A DNA stretch of 64,000 bases from Serendipita indica DSM 11827 (taxonomy: Eukaryota; Basidiomycota; Agaricomycetes; Sebacinales; Serendipitaceae), in assembly GCA_910890315.1 (NCBI GenBank), contig CAJVGD010000001.1, forward strand, positions 496,001-560,000, in the 5' to 3' direction. This document shows positions 20,954 through 31,212 of this stretch, one piece after another (the stretch's first letter is position 1; each line of letters starts with the position of its first letter). A program made the translations under genes and the position numbers. The notes below the pieces were generated by a model. That model made no database searches. It saw nothing but the letters and a program-made list of their open reading frames with translations, and had not been told where the DNA came from.

Positions 20954-22500
20954 ATGGCTGCTGAACCAAACTTGCTTGTCGCAGTGACGGCCTCCGACCA
21001 GAGTGCCTCTGCTGCCCGTGCTCCAGAGCGTACACTTGTCCATTCCCCCCCTCAGCGTGATCTAGCGTGGGAGATTGTCAAAGAGGAATGCCATGATAGT
21101 CAGTAAAAGCGAGCCCGCATGATTAATCTGCTGACGCCGTTGCGTTGCTCGTCTCAGTTCTCGAGCAGCTCCCGCTTTCCCTCCAGCGCAACTATTCGCT
21201 CATGAAGGAGCTCGACGAGCAAGTAACAGGTGCGTTTTTACGACTTGAAGTCGTACCGGCGATGGCTCATTGGACCCACCTAGCTCATCTACAGGCCATC
21301 CCCGCCGTCCTCAAGGACTACTACGAACTACGCGTCAAAGTCGAGGAGCAAATGGCCACAAACGGTGCAAACGCCAGCAGCGGCGACGCCATCGACCGAC
21401 CGGATGCTGACCGACTCTGCAAGCGACCCGTTTCCCGTGCCTCTTTTTCCTCTGCATCCCTCACGCCCATCAGCGAGTCGCCGTCGACGAGATCGCTCTC
21501 CCTTCCCAATGTGCGAAACGGCGGCAGTGGCGAGTCCAACGACGAGGCCGAAACGGAAGAACAGGACACGTCGTTTGAGACGGAACGATCAGCAGTCCCA
21601 GCCGCACCGTCGAGCGTCCAACTTATCACACGGATAGCGACGCTCGCGACAGACGCAATGCGTGGGTCCCTGGAAAAGGTCAACCTGGCCAATGCGGCAT
21701 ACGCAGGGGTACGTTGTCGTGTTTTAACACCAGATCGCTCGCTAATAATAATAAAAAAGATTGACAGACATATTCGTGCGCTCGATATTGCCATTGCAGA
21801 ACAGGAAAAGGCCATTGAGATTGGTATACGTCCTGGAACCCATCCTGCGAGTAGCACAGTCGTCAACGGAACTTCTCCGAACCATGCAAGGTCACCCTCA
21901 TTTGAGAGCAATAGCTTGCTAGCGCTCGCCGAAGCGGCGACTGCCATCCACGCCGCAGAGAAGACATTGGAGTCGCTTCAGCCTTCGCCAATTTCGCCAC
22001 CTATCAAAAAGGAGAAAAAAGAGGCTTCCAAAAAGGTGGAGAAGCAGAGCCATGCCGCGGCTGTAAAACCCAAAGTCGAGCCATCAAAGCCCAAGGTGGA
22101 TACGTCAAAGGCAGCAAAGCCAAAGCAACAACCTAGAAAGGATCGTCGAGTCGGCAAGAAAGATCCATCCATCCTCGCTATAGTGCCTCTAGACGACGAC
22201 GAGCCAATCGACCCAAACGAGCCGACATATTGCTATTGCAATCGGGTTTCCTTTGGAAATGTAAGATTTCTTCGCCTTTTGCTGTTCCTGCGCTTATAAT
22301 CTATGTAGATGATTGCCTGCGATGGTCCAGACTGTAAACGAGAATGGGTATGTTCTCATCGTTGGGCCTGTAATCTTACTGACTTCGTCTAGTTCCATTA
22401 CGAATGTGTTGGGATCACCAGAGAGCCCGCGGCCAACAAAAAGTGGTACTGCCGCGACTGTGAAATACAAGAGCCCGCAAAAAAGAAGCGAAAGCGGTAG
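20954..22500 (+). CDS. ING-family PHD-finger protein
   Basis: Chromatin reader subunit of histone acetyltransferase or deacetylase complexes (Yng2/Pho23/Png group). The N-terminal ING helices read HDILEQLPLSLQRNYSLMKE, LDEQVTAHLQAIPAVLKDYY. A long Ser-rich and Lys-rich linker follows. The C-terminal PHD finger is complete: YCYCNRVSFGNMIACDGPDC, KREWFHYECVGITREPAANK, KWYCRDC, binding two zincs and expected to read H3K4me3. It ends in a basic tail (PAKKKRKR). Introns include one with GTCAGT after ECHDI and 54 nt before AHLQ. Divergent from the pseudokinase gene, 277 bp apart. Confidence 0.92.
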
Positions 22501-22748
22501 TCACGAGAACAAGCTCTCCTTCTCACTCTCTCATTCTGTAGCGGTTTGTCTCATACGCTATTTTGTCCACCCTCACGCTGTGCCACTCCCAAATCTCTGT
22601 GTCTTTTATTGGTACTAATAATCCTGTGTTCCCCCTGTTCAACCCTTGCTGGTCTGCGTTTCTGTTACTATCATGTAGATAGGAGAGAAAGAAAGAAACT
22701 GTTGTCACCACTAGATCACGGCTTGCCTCTGACCACGACCGGTTCAAA

Positions 22749-24244
22749 ATGGATGCGCTCGTTAGCCTCCGGAGTGCGATAGCCTCGAAGCAACCAATTA
22801 CGTTTCTGAATGCAGAGAAAGAGCCAGAGGCATCGTTGGCCAACGCTGTGTTTCTGCTACTTCCACAACCCTCCCAAGCGGGACCCATTACGCTCGCGAA
22901 ATCAACTCCGACACGATTACGGAAACCAAACCATACTCAGACGGATCCAAATGCGCATCCAGCCGACTTTTACGCCCTGGACGCGGTCTACCTGGCGTGG
23001 AGTTTACGAGAAGCGGCGACAGCGGAGTACATGAAGAGTGTTCGAGATTCGGGGATCGGAATCACGAACATGGTCGCTATCACGGAGAAACAGAGCGTCG
23101 TAGATTGGTTGGAAAGAAGAATGGACTCGCATCCAAACATTGTGCCTCTCCAAGGTGTGCTTGTACCCTGCGAAATGACTACCTCTCAACATGTTCAGGA
23201 TCCTCGTCCAGTGCCCAAGAGGCACCTCAGAAGAAACGATATGTTGTGGACACTCGCGACCTCGAGGCCGTCAAGCGTATCAGAGCAAACGAGGTTGAGC
23301 TCAAGGACCGTAACGCCGTTCTATGTGGATCAAAAACAAGTGTATGGTGTCATTCATCTGGCAGGGCTACAAACTAATGATGTTAGGACTTTTCCGGCAT
23401 CCGCGCTCTCATTCAAGCGAGGATACAAAAACTCCGAGAAGCACAAGCCGCTAGTGCTGCTTCCATGAGCTCATCGACTGGACCTCCGAGTCGCTCAGGT
23501 CTGTAGTCATGTTGGTCCATTCACATCCAAGCTCACCGCGCCTCAGGGTCAAAATCTCCTTCACAGAAACACCGTTAGTACTCGCAAGCTCGCTCGGACT
23601 TTGCTGACAACCGGATAGGCCAAGCGCATCCGATTATCATGATTTCTTCGTCACCGACAGCCCTTATCACAATGTGGAACGTCAAAAAGTTTCTCCAAGA
23701 CTCTGAATTTGTCGACTCTACCACGGCGAAAGCACGTGCAGCAGAGGAGAATACCGTACGCGAAGATGTCGTCGTCTTTTACCGAAAGCGAACGTTTATC
23801 GAACCGGGAGGACGAGAGACGGAGACCCAGGTCAAATATTTCGTTGTTGATGGGATCGAAGCTCTCAACAAATTTGGTGCCGATCCTTGGTGAGAGCAAG
23901 CGGCCTGAGAAACGTTGACTGACCAGAGATAGGGAAAGAGTCGTTTGTGTTCTGACAACAGGTCAGGCATGGCAGTTTAGACCTTATAAATGGAGCGAGC
24001 CTCGTGAACTCTTCCACCGAGGTAACCTTTTCGCAACCAGGTTGGGCGTGTCTAACACAGAGTAGTCAAAGGATTTTACATCTCGTGGACCAACGACCCA
24101 CCGAATCCCAAAGTCAAAGATTGGAACGTGACCGAGCTCAAGATTGATCCTAACAAGCGACATCTAGACAAATCCACTGTAGCTCAGTTTTGGAAAATGC
24201 TCGACTCGTGGATCGGCACCAGTCGGCCAAACCTACTCACATAG
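22749..24244 (+). CDS. CDC73: Paf1 complex subunit Cdc73 (parafibromin)
   Basis: Transcription elongation factor that links RNA polymerase II to histone modification. N-terminal part (MDALVSLRSAIASKQPITFL) is the parafibromin N-domain. The middle has KKRYVVDTRDLEAVKRIRAN, EVELKDRNAVLCGSKTSDF and SGIRALIQARIQKLREAQ. The C-terminal Ras-like domain runs PIIMISSSPTALITMWNVKK, VVVFYRKRTF, KYFVVDGIEALNKFG and VKGFYISWTNDPPNPKVKDW to FWKMLDSWI. The intron near 23342-23387 uses GTATGG and gives KTS-DFSG. 248 bp downstream of ING, same strand. Confidence 0.93.
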
Positions 24245-24301
24245 GGCTGTCCCCGGATGTCATGTCCTGCATACAGAATATAGCTGGATTAATGTTGAAA
24301 T

Positions 24302-26159
24302 TTAAAATACACCAAGCTCTTGGCACGCCTCGCGGAAGATGCGAATCCTGTCGCTGGCGTAAAGCAGGTAGTCAAACTCCATCACATCTTCTTCCTCTTC
24401 CTCTCCATCTTGGCGTTTCCCCTCCATCCGACGATTGATGCGCTCGACATCATCTCGCGCTTGGACTAGTGCCCATATGGCCCACATACCATGGGACGCA
24501 GGCATCCATCGCCTGACTTGCTCCTCCAACAAGTCCATGGCATCCGGAAGGACGGCCGAGCCGCGTCGTGCGAATTGCGCGAGCGGAGGGGTCTTGGACT
24601 GCATCTGCGTCAGGGAGCCGTGTCGTGAAATCTGCGCTTGAGAATTGTGTCTACTGAGTGCCGGTGTCGACGATGGAGAGTCGACGAGCTGTCCAGAGGA
24701 TCCCGTTGGTGTCTCAGGATCTGCTCGGCTTGACCTGTTATCAAGAACGAGCCCAGATTGGAGGTATGCGAGGAAAAAATTGTCGCGTTCGGCGCGCGTT
24801 GGGAACCGAGAGGGTTTGAGGAGTGCGGGATTCGACCCTAGGTAGTCTGTCGTCCATTCACAAAAGTGATTGGCAATATCAAACGCAGCACAGTTCGGAG
24901 ACGCATATTCAAAGTCTACGACGATGATCTGCATTGTTGTAAGTGTAATGTGACCTGCAAATCTTGGAGACGCACTTGCTGATGAGGTAACATTCCGGGC
25001 TGGGTCGTACGAAGACGAAGGAGATTGCCTAAACAAACATGAGCCTAAATATCCACTCAGAGGGCGATATCCTGACCGTATTGGGTATCATTATGACAAA
25101 ATACACGAGGACTTTCCTTGAGGCAGTCGTCCTCCTTTTCCCAGTCCCTTACCCACTTGTAGTAAGTGTCCCACTGCTTGACGAGAAGTTCAAAGTCGAT
25201 CTCTTTCTTGTATTCTTCATTTCTGATCAGAGAAAGCACCTCCCGTGCTGGTGGAATCCATGTGCGAACATTGCGTTTTACACCGAGCTCGCCACGGGTG
25301 CCGTCACCGGGATCTGCCCATTGTTTCGGATCGACGACCTTGCGAACATCGACACGGTGAAGTTCGGACATTCGAACTGCAATGCAGCGCGAGATGTGGG
25401 GGTCTCTGATATCACTCGACGTGAGCGGGTCAGACTCAAAGTATTCTTCTATCCTTCCGTTTGCGAACGTGCCCCAGACTCGAGGCCCTATTCGGTATCT
25501 GGAGGAGAGGACGTGAAGAATTCGAAGTTCGGCAGAACGGTTAATGAGAGATGAAGAAGAGGGACCATAGACACGTAAAAGGAGTGTCTTGTAGGGTGCC
25601 TTTGATTGGAAGCTCGTGATTTGTTCACGAGAGGTGGATGGGACGAGGACAAAAAAGACGGCGTTTGTCAGGGATCCAGAGACTTTGTGGATCCAGATGT
25701 CCCCCTTTTCTGGGGGTGCAACGCTCATATTGAAAGAACTTCGCGAGCTGATAGATGCATTGGAGGAGAGTGGACGCTCTGACCACGTAGGTACTTGTAG
25801 CTCGCCTAGGATTTGCATGAGCCTATCTAGAAACGAGCTCGTTTTATATTTCCTGTAGCCGATAGTCAATATCATGACCTCATGCCAAGCGCGCTGGACA
25901 CTGGGAAGATGGCCTTGGTTGCTCACTTTGCGTTCAATGCTATCTCAGAGTGTCTGAGGCCCTCTGTGGTAATGACCTCGTCTGGGAGCTCAATCGTCGA
26001 TTCTCCAGATGCCCGTGAGAGGAGAGACGCCGGTCTACTCTTATTCTTTATCTGAAATGGGTTCTCTCTTCCGTCAAAGGATGCGTTGGATGTAATGTTC
26101 GGGGAACTTTCATCCCCAGGATGGTCCAAAAACAGTTCGGAAGAGGATGCGGTGGCCAT
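24302..26159 (-). CDS. Choline/ethanolamine kinase
   Basis: First enzyme of the CDP-choline (Kennedy) route, phosphorylating choline or ethanolamine in the cytosol. Kinase-like landmarks: ISGSLTNAVFF-type motif as HKVSGSLTNAVFFVLVP, TLLLRVYGPS, RIGPRVWGTFANGRIEEYFE, the catalytic Brenner motif VFCHNDTQYGN and the choline kinase motif IIVVDFEYASPNCAAFDIAN followed by HFCEWTTDY. A Ser-rich insert sits before the C-terminal helix VRRWMPASHGMWAIWALVQA. The N-terminus (MATASSSELFLDHPGDE) is variable and its first introns are not fully settled. Convergent with CDC73, 57 bp between stops. Confidence 0.9.
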
Positions 26160-26704
26160 GGGTCTGTAGAAGTCTCTAAATTTATTGAATTTGTTCTTTG
26201 GATATCACTGGAGTTGAGCTGCTTGGTGGTGGGGTCCAAAGTCTCGAGTGGCCTTATCGCCGGTCGCGTGACGCTATCAGGGAGCTTGATGGAAAATGTT
26301 AATAAAATCACAAAACCTGTAGACTGTCTGTTTAAGCATATGAACTGTCCACTGAGCCGTATGTTAACGAGTAGTACATTTCTGGTCGGGAAATCTCCAT
26401 TGGCACATCCAATCAACAGGTCAGTATTGCCAACTAAGACGTAATTTAACCGCTTGTCAAACTGCAAGTTGGACTCTTGACCCGTCGAGTTCCTGAAGGT
26501 GGTGAACACCGCTTAGCGCTTGCTTTCCCGTCGGAATTGGCCTCGTCTAGAAATTTGCCAGCATTCTGAGCTCCGGTTTGGCAAGGAATGCCTCCAAAAA
26601 GCAGACAAGATGCAATCGCTTCCGTGGTTAGCATTTCCCGTCGTGTCAACCCGCGGCGTGTTCACCCGCGCTAACGGCCTCAGGCGAATATAATATTTGA
26701 AGAA
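26160..26704. promoter_or_regulatory. Divergent intergenic region (choline kinase / SGF11-like)
   Basis: 545 bp between two divergent starts. Open frames on both strands are shadows without a family pattern. No TATA box or repeat stands out. Confidence 0.4.
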
Positions 26705-28012
26705 ATGCTCTCAGAACTCGTCTTTGATACCGTCGTTCGAGGACATCAAGATGCCCAAAAGGCAAAAAGGCCGTGTCGATGCTGTGGCACTTAGTAAGTC
26801 GTTTGGCCCAATTCATATGTACATCTTTATTCCGAGAACAAAACTGACTATGGTCACTCGTTGCTTGCTCTTTCCAGCTGCTCTCTTCGTGCGTCACGTC
26901 ATTTGGACGAGCTTTTGTACAAGCACTTAGAGACACTTCAGCTCACCCTCCTGGTTTGAAATCTTCTACAAAACTAGCGACCTCGGCGAGTGGACAGCCT
27001 CCCAAAGGCATGACTGGTTCGTCTGGCTCGGGAACTCCGACCAAAGACACAAATATCCTTCTCACTTGTCCATCTTGCGCACGCCCGGTATTGCTATTCA
27101 TTACAAACGAGGTCATTTCTATATCTAAGATAGGTCGCATCGAACCGCTGCGCTCAACATCTTGCGAATTGTATGGGGATAGGCACGGGCCGACGAGGTG
27201 CTCGTAACGCAAAGGCGAAGCAAGTGAGCCGGTCACTATAACGAATGCCACTAATCCTCACAAGGATTGAGGACCAACGTGCGGCGTCTCCGTACATTGA
27301 CTCTCCCGATGAGCCATCGTCGTCCCAAAAGTCGAAGAAGAAGAAAGGTGGGTTGTTTTCATATCTTACTTCCATTTTGGATTTATATTCTATCAGATTC
27401 CAATAGTAATGGAAAGCGAGTAAGTCTCCTGGCCAATGGATACAATTTGGTATTCACCAGAGAAGCCTCCATCTCCAAGCCTACTTGACACACCAACTAA
27501 GAAACCAAAGAAGATGAAAGCAAACTCGGGTATGTCTATTCTTTCCACGATGATGTCTTCTAAAACGCTGGCAGTAAACGACCTTATGGAGATTGGATCT
27601 ACATCGTCCTCGCAAGGCGCATCCCGCGCGCGTAAAGGATCTGCCGCATCTTCTATTGCGAATAATCTTGCGTCACCTTCTCCTTCAATGTATTCCTCGC
27701 CTGAATCCGCAGACTCTACGGATACTGGCGGCTCGTCGCATACACAGCCCAAACAAGCCGGGCTGCCCAAGCCTGTAAAGGTAAAATCCATATCGGGTGC
27801 TACTGTTACCGTTGCGTCTGCCGCTGCAATTCCTCGTGGCCCACCTGGCTCCTGTAAGTATTTATAGTTGGATCCAGCCCGTTCGCTGACCATATATGTA
27901 GCCAAGGGGCGTATCATCGCCGCTGCACGATTACACGGAGATGCAGATGCCAATAGTAGGTGGATGGGATTCCTGCTTCGGCGTTGCTGACAATGTTCCA
28001 GAGGACCCATGA
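26705..28012 (+). CDS. SGF11-like zinc-finger protein (SAGA deubiquitinase module)
   Basis: The Sgf11/ATXN7L3 zinc finger is present: LLTCPSCARPVASNRCAQHL then ANCMGIG, with C-x2-C...H-x3-C spacing. In SAGA this finger docks the Ubp8 deubiquitinase on the nucleosome. The N-terminus (MLSELVFDTVVRGHQDAQKA) with RPCRCCGT may be a second Cys cluster. Exon 2 seems to be only 11 nt (26878-26888), between introns 26794-26877 and 26889-26941; this gives GTYCSLPHPPG in frame. The C-terminal part is long, Ser/Lys-rich and unlike yeast Sgf11. It ends GDADANKDP. Assignment rests on one finger, so a related Ataxin-7-type protein is possible. Confidence 0.72.
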
Positions 28013-28575
28013 TACATGTCCAAGCAAAGGTCGCCAAGTGTTGTCATATGCCATTTGTCCAGCTATCTATTCATGACTCCATGGGCATTGTACCGTCCCA
28101 GTAGACATCTTAGTTTCATTTCATCAGTGGATCTAGCATTCTATCTGTTCAGCACAGAATAGCAGAGCTACCGTTTGTTCGGGATACTTGAGGAAAATAT
28201 CGAAATGCCCTTGGTCATTAGAGGGTGTGACCATCAGCCACCCATGGCAAATGTTGGACCCTGCCCTTCCGGGCCGTGGGTGCAAAAAATGGTGCAAGCA
28301 TCTCGATTGATGTTCTCTAGCTGTGTAGCTAGTTTGAAGAGTCGACGGAACAGCGTTTCCGCCTGCACCCAGCGCCCTGGCACTGAATTCCAAGCTTCTG
28401 GTTCGTCCGTTTACGCCGAACGCCTCGGTGGGCTGACAAAACCTGAGTCAACGAGGCGCATTCTCGTCGAGATTAGGTAATACCGGCGTCATCATATAAA
28501 AGAGGCTCCTCTCTGCTATTCCTTTCAGCCGCTTCATCAACCCGACGTCTCTCGTCCTTTTCGACCAATACAGCC
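28013..28575. promoter_or_regulatory. Intergenic region; TATA box of the transporter gene
   Basis: TATAAAAG at 28495-28502 lies 73 bp before the transporter ATG, a good core-promoter distance. The rest of the 560-bp gap holds no gene I can support. Confidence 0.5.
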
Positions 28576-30463
28576 ATGGACGCAGAGGAGCGTATGCACA
28601 AGTCATCAGAGGAAAAGAAAGCGTGCAAAGAAGAAGCAGCAGATGTGCCGCCGCTGAATGCTGTCGGAACGAGCGTATCGCGGCAGGCGACACAAGAGAC
28701 GGTGGGAGATGTACATGTGATTGTACAAGAGATAGAGTCAGGGATGCCGACGCTGGTGGCGCCGTCCCTGGTCCAACTAGAACTCGGCGGTCAGATCCCG
28801 AAAAGCGAGCAGGATGGGATGGTAGTACCAGTGCGTATGATTCCCTCTTGTACGATGACTTTTCATTGAAGGCGATAGGACGAGCCAACGCAGTCGAAAA
28901 ACGGCGAAGTCGTCGTGTTGGAGCCAGGGCCGATACCCGACGGTGGATACGGTTGGGTTATTGTCGTACTTCAGTTTGTCAGTCAAGCTGCGACGTGGGG
29001 GATGATGACGGTGTAGTATGTCTCCGGTCACACGCCGTCGGTAGAGATGGCTGACAGCCAGCAGTGGCGTGTTCCTGTCTTGGTTCCAGGAGCATCATAC
29101 GTTTGGGAATGAACCCCCCGTGTCCTTTGGATGGATTGCAGGGACTGCAATCTCGACGGGTTTCCTGTTCTCGCCATTGACGGCCTATGTTTGCAAACTT
29201 TTACCCTTGCGCGGTACGGGAGTGTGTTATCCGGTTCCGGTCGCTGATAGCGATACTAGTCACTCTCGCTATTGCACAGACGATTCTTGCACTGGGATTC
29301 ATCTTGGCCGGTCAAAGCAAGACTGTTTGGCAGTTTGCTCTCACACAAGGCGTCATGTGTGGACTGGGAATTGGGCTTGTACGGCGGTCTCTTTCTTTTC
29401 TTAACTATTGCCAGGCTCATAATCGGTAGAACTTTATGGCGACGCAACCCTTGATCAGCCAGTGGTTCCTTCGAAGACGCGCATTAGCGATGGGGCTGAG
29501 CTCTGGTGGAGTTGGGGCCGGCGGATTGATATTCAGCTTTACGACCAGAATGGCTCTTGCCGCACATGGAGTTCGGATTGCCTATCTTATCAACGGACTC
29601 GTCGTGTTTGTAATGCTCACTCCGACGACACTCCTCTTCCGCCGTAGGTCCAGCCAGGTAGTGCCTTGAAACGTGCTGATCTATTTGCAGCTCGCATGCG
29701 CGTTCTTCACCCGCGCTTCAAGCCAGTCCGGCCAGGCCTGTGGAAAAAGTTTCCGGGGCTAATCTTCATCGGTCTCTGGTCGTTTTTCATTATGCTAGGG
29801 TATTTGATACCTCTGCTTACGATTGCGACGTATTCGACGCAAGCGGTCGGGTTGTCCCAAGCACAAGGAGCCTCTATCCAGGCAATGCTTGCTGCGGGTC
29901 AATTAATTGGCAGACCAGGTTTAGGACTTGCATTGGATCGTTTTGGTGAGAAGAATCGAAGATTCACAGTGTCATCGGCGCTAACTGAAATGAAAAAGGA
30001 CGGATCTATATGGCGTCTGTCGTCTCCTTCCTCTCTGGGCTGACATGCCTAGTGATATGGATGCTAGCGAGATCACAGGCCGTTCTACTTGTGTTTGGAC
30101 TATTGAATGTCAGTCTTCCTTCGTTGTTTCCAAGTCGCTCCGTTGACGGGTTTGGCGTAGGGCATCCTGAGTGGCATCTTCTTCTCCGCGCTAGGACCAC
30201 TGCTGTCCGAGGTAGTACCGTTACAGGTATTTTCAGACTCGCTATCGCTCATTTGGCTCGTGACGGCGCCAATATCGCTCGTGGCACCGGCTATTGCGTT
30301 TGCGCTCATCGGCTATTCGTCTGCACACCAACCAGAGGGGATGCAACAACATAACCCGGGTGTGTACCATGTGACGATTGGGGTTGCAGGAGGTGCGAAT
30401 GTGCTTGCTGGACTTGTTTTGTTGGGTGCTCGGCGGTACCAGCGGAAAGAACAGGACCGATAA
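28576..30463 (+). CDS. Monocarboxylate-type MFS transporter (MCT/Mch family)
   Basis: Plasma-membrane major facilitator of the MCT-like group. An acidic cytosolic N-terminus of about 100 residues leads to the MCT signature PDGGYGWVIVVLQFVSQ. Then FGWIAGTAISTGFLFSPLTA, the long hydrophobic segments FRSLIAILVTLAIAQTILAL and QWFLRRRALAMGLSSGGVGA (MFS loop 4-5 pattern), FPGLIFIGLWSFFIMLGYLI and, near the end, APISLVAPAIAFALIGYSSA fit about 12 membrane helices. Multiple short introns. The substrate could be monocarboxylates or riboflavin; fungal members are not separable by sequence alone. Confidence 0.85.
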
Positions 30464-31212
30464 AGTGAGATTTGTTGTTGTTGTTTTTTTTCAAGAATAG
30501 ATAGAAGATAGCATAGGATACCCTGTAGCATAATAAGGCGGATGCAATAGTGGGAAGGTATTATTATTCAGAACAAAGGCGGCGGAGGAGTGTGGGCCGT
30601 TCTGAGCAGGATTCGACATCGGACAAGACAGGGTTTGTTGGACTGATCGGGACACATGGGGATTCTACGGGCAGGGCCGGGATCAACTTGACAAAAGTGT
30701 ACAAATGTCGAATAATAGCCGGTCTTAATGAGGCTGGAAATCGAGCCTCGGCAATGCCTCATTCTCAGGCACTCGCGAAGCCGTCGCCATCTCCCCCCCC
30801 CATTTGCACCTTGGTCCTTGCCCTCGACCAGCCCTTTCTCGACAACGTCTGCAACGACGACGACGACAACGACAACAACAACAACGACGACGACACCAGC
30901 AGACCATCTCAGACGACGGCGACAGGCATTGACCACGGCGAGTGACATCGCCTAGCTCCTGCGACTCCCCGACCTTGCCGGCCCAACGCGCTCGCCAGCG
31001 TCGGTATTTGCGACTCATTTCTTAATCTTGCAAGTCGTCTCTTTCAACCTCGCACACTATCCTGCTCACGCTCCGCCCTTGGCTTTTTCTAGGATTTTTC
31101 CGCTCCTTTCTAGTGCTCCCCTCTCAAAACACGACGTATTCTAATCTCTCTCTGTACGTCTGCCGTCTTGTTTTTAATTCCCTCGTTCTCTGACTCCATC
31201 GTACGTTTGCAG
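30464..31212. other. Intergenic region, 3' UTR and long 5' leader
   Basis: Contains a T-rich stretch after the transporter stop and a pyrimidine-rich leader (CT tracts around 31.05-31.20 kb) before the next ATG, common in fungal promoters. The trinucleotide repeat listed separately lies in it. Confidence 0.45.
30852..30894. repeat. GAC/AAC trinucleotide microsatellite
   Basis: About 14 units of imperfect (GAC)/(AAC) repeat, visible directly. It is non-coding under the present gene model. Confidence 0.8.

Noticed and set aside
21321-21947. Antisense 208-codon frame over ING
   Set aside because: Codon-bias shadow of the ING linker; the plus-strand gene is well supported.
30841-30900. GAC/AAC repeat considered as coding poly-Asp/Asn or poly-Val
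   Set aside because: Lies between two genes with no supported frame or splice connection.
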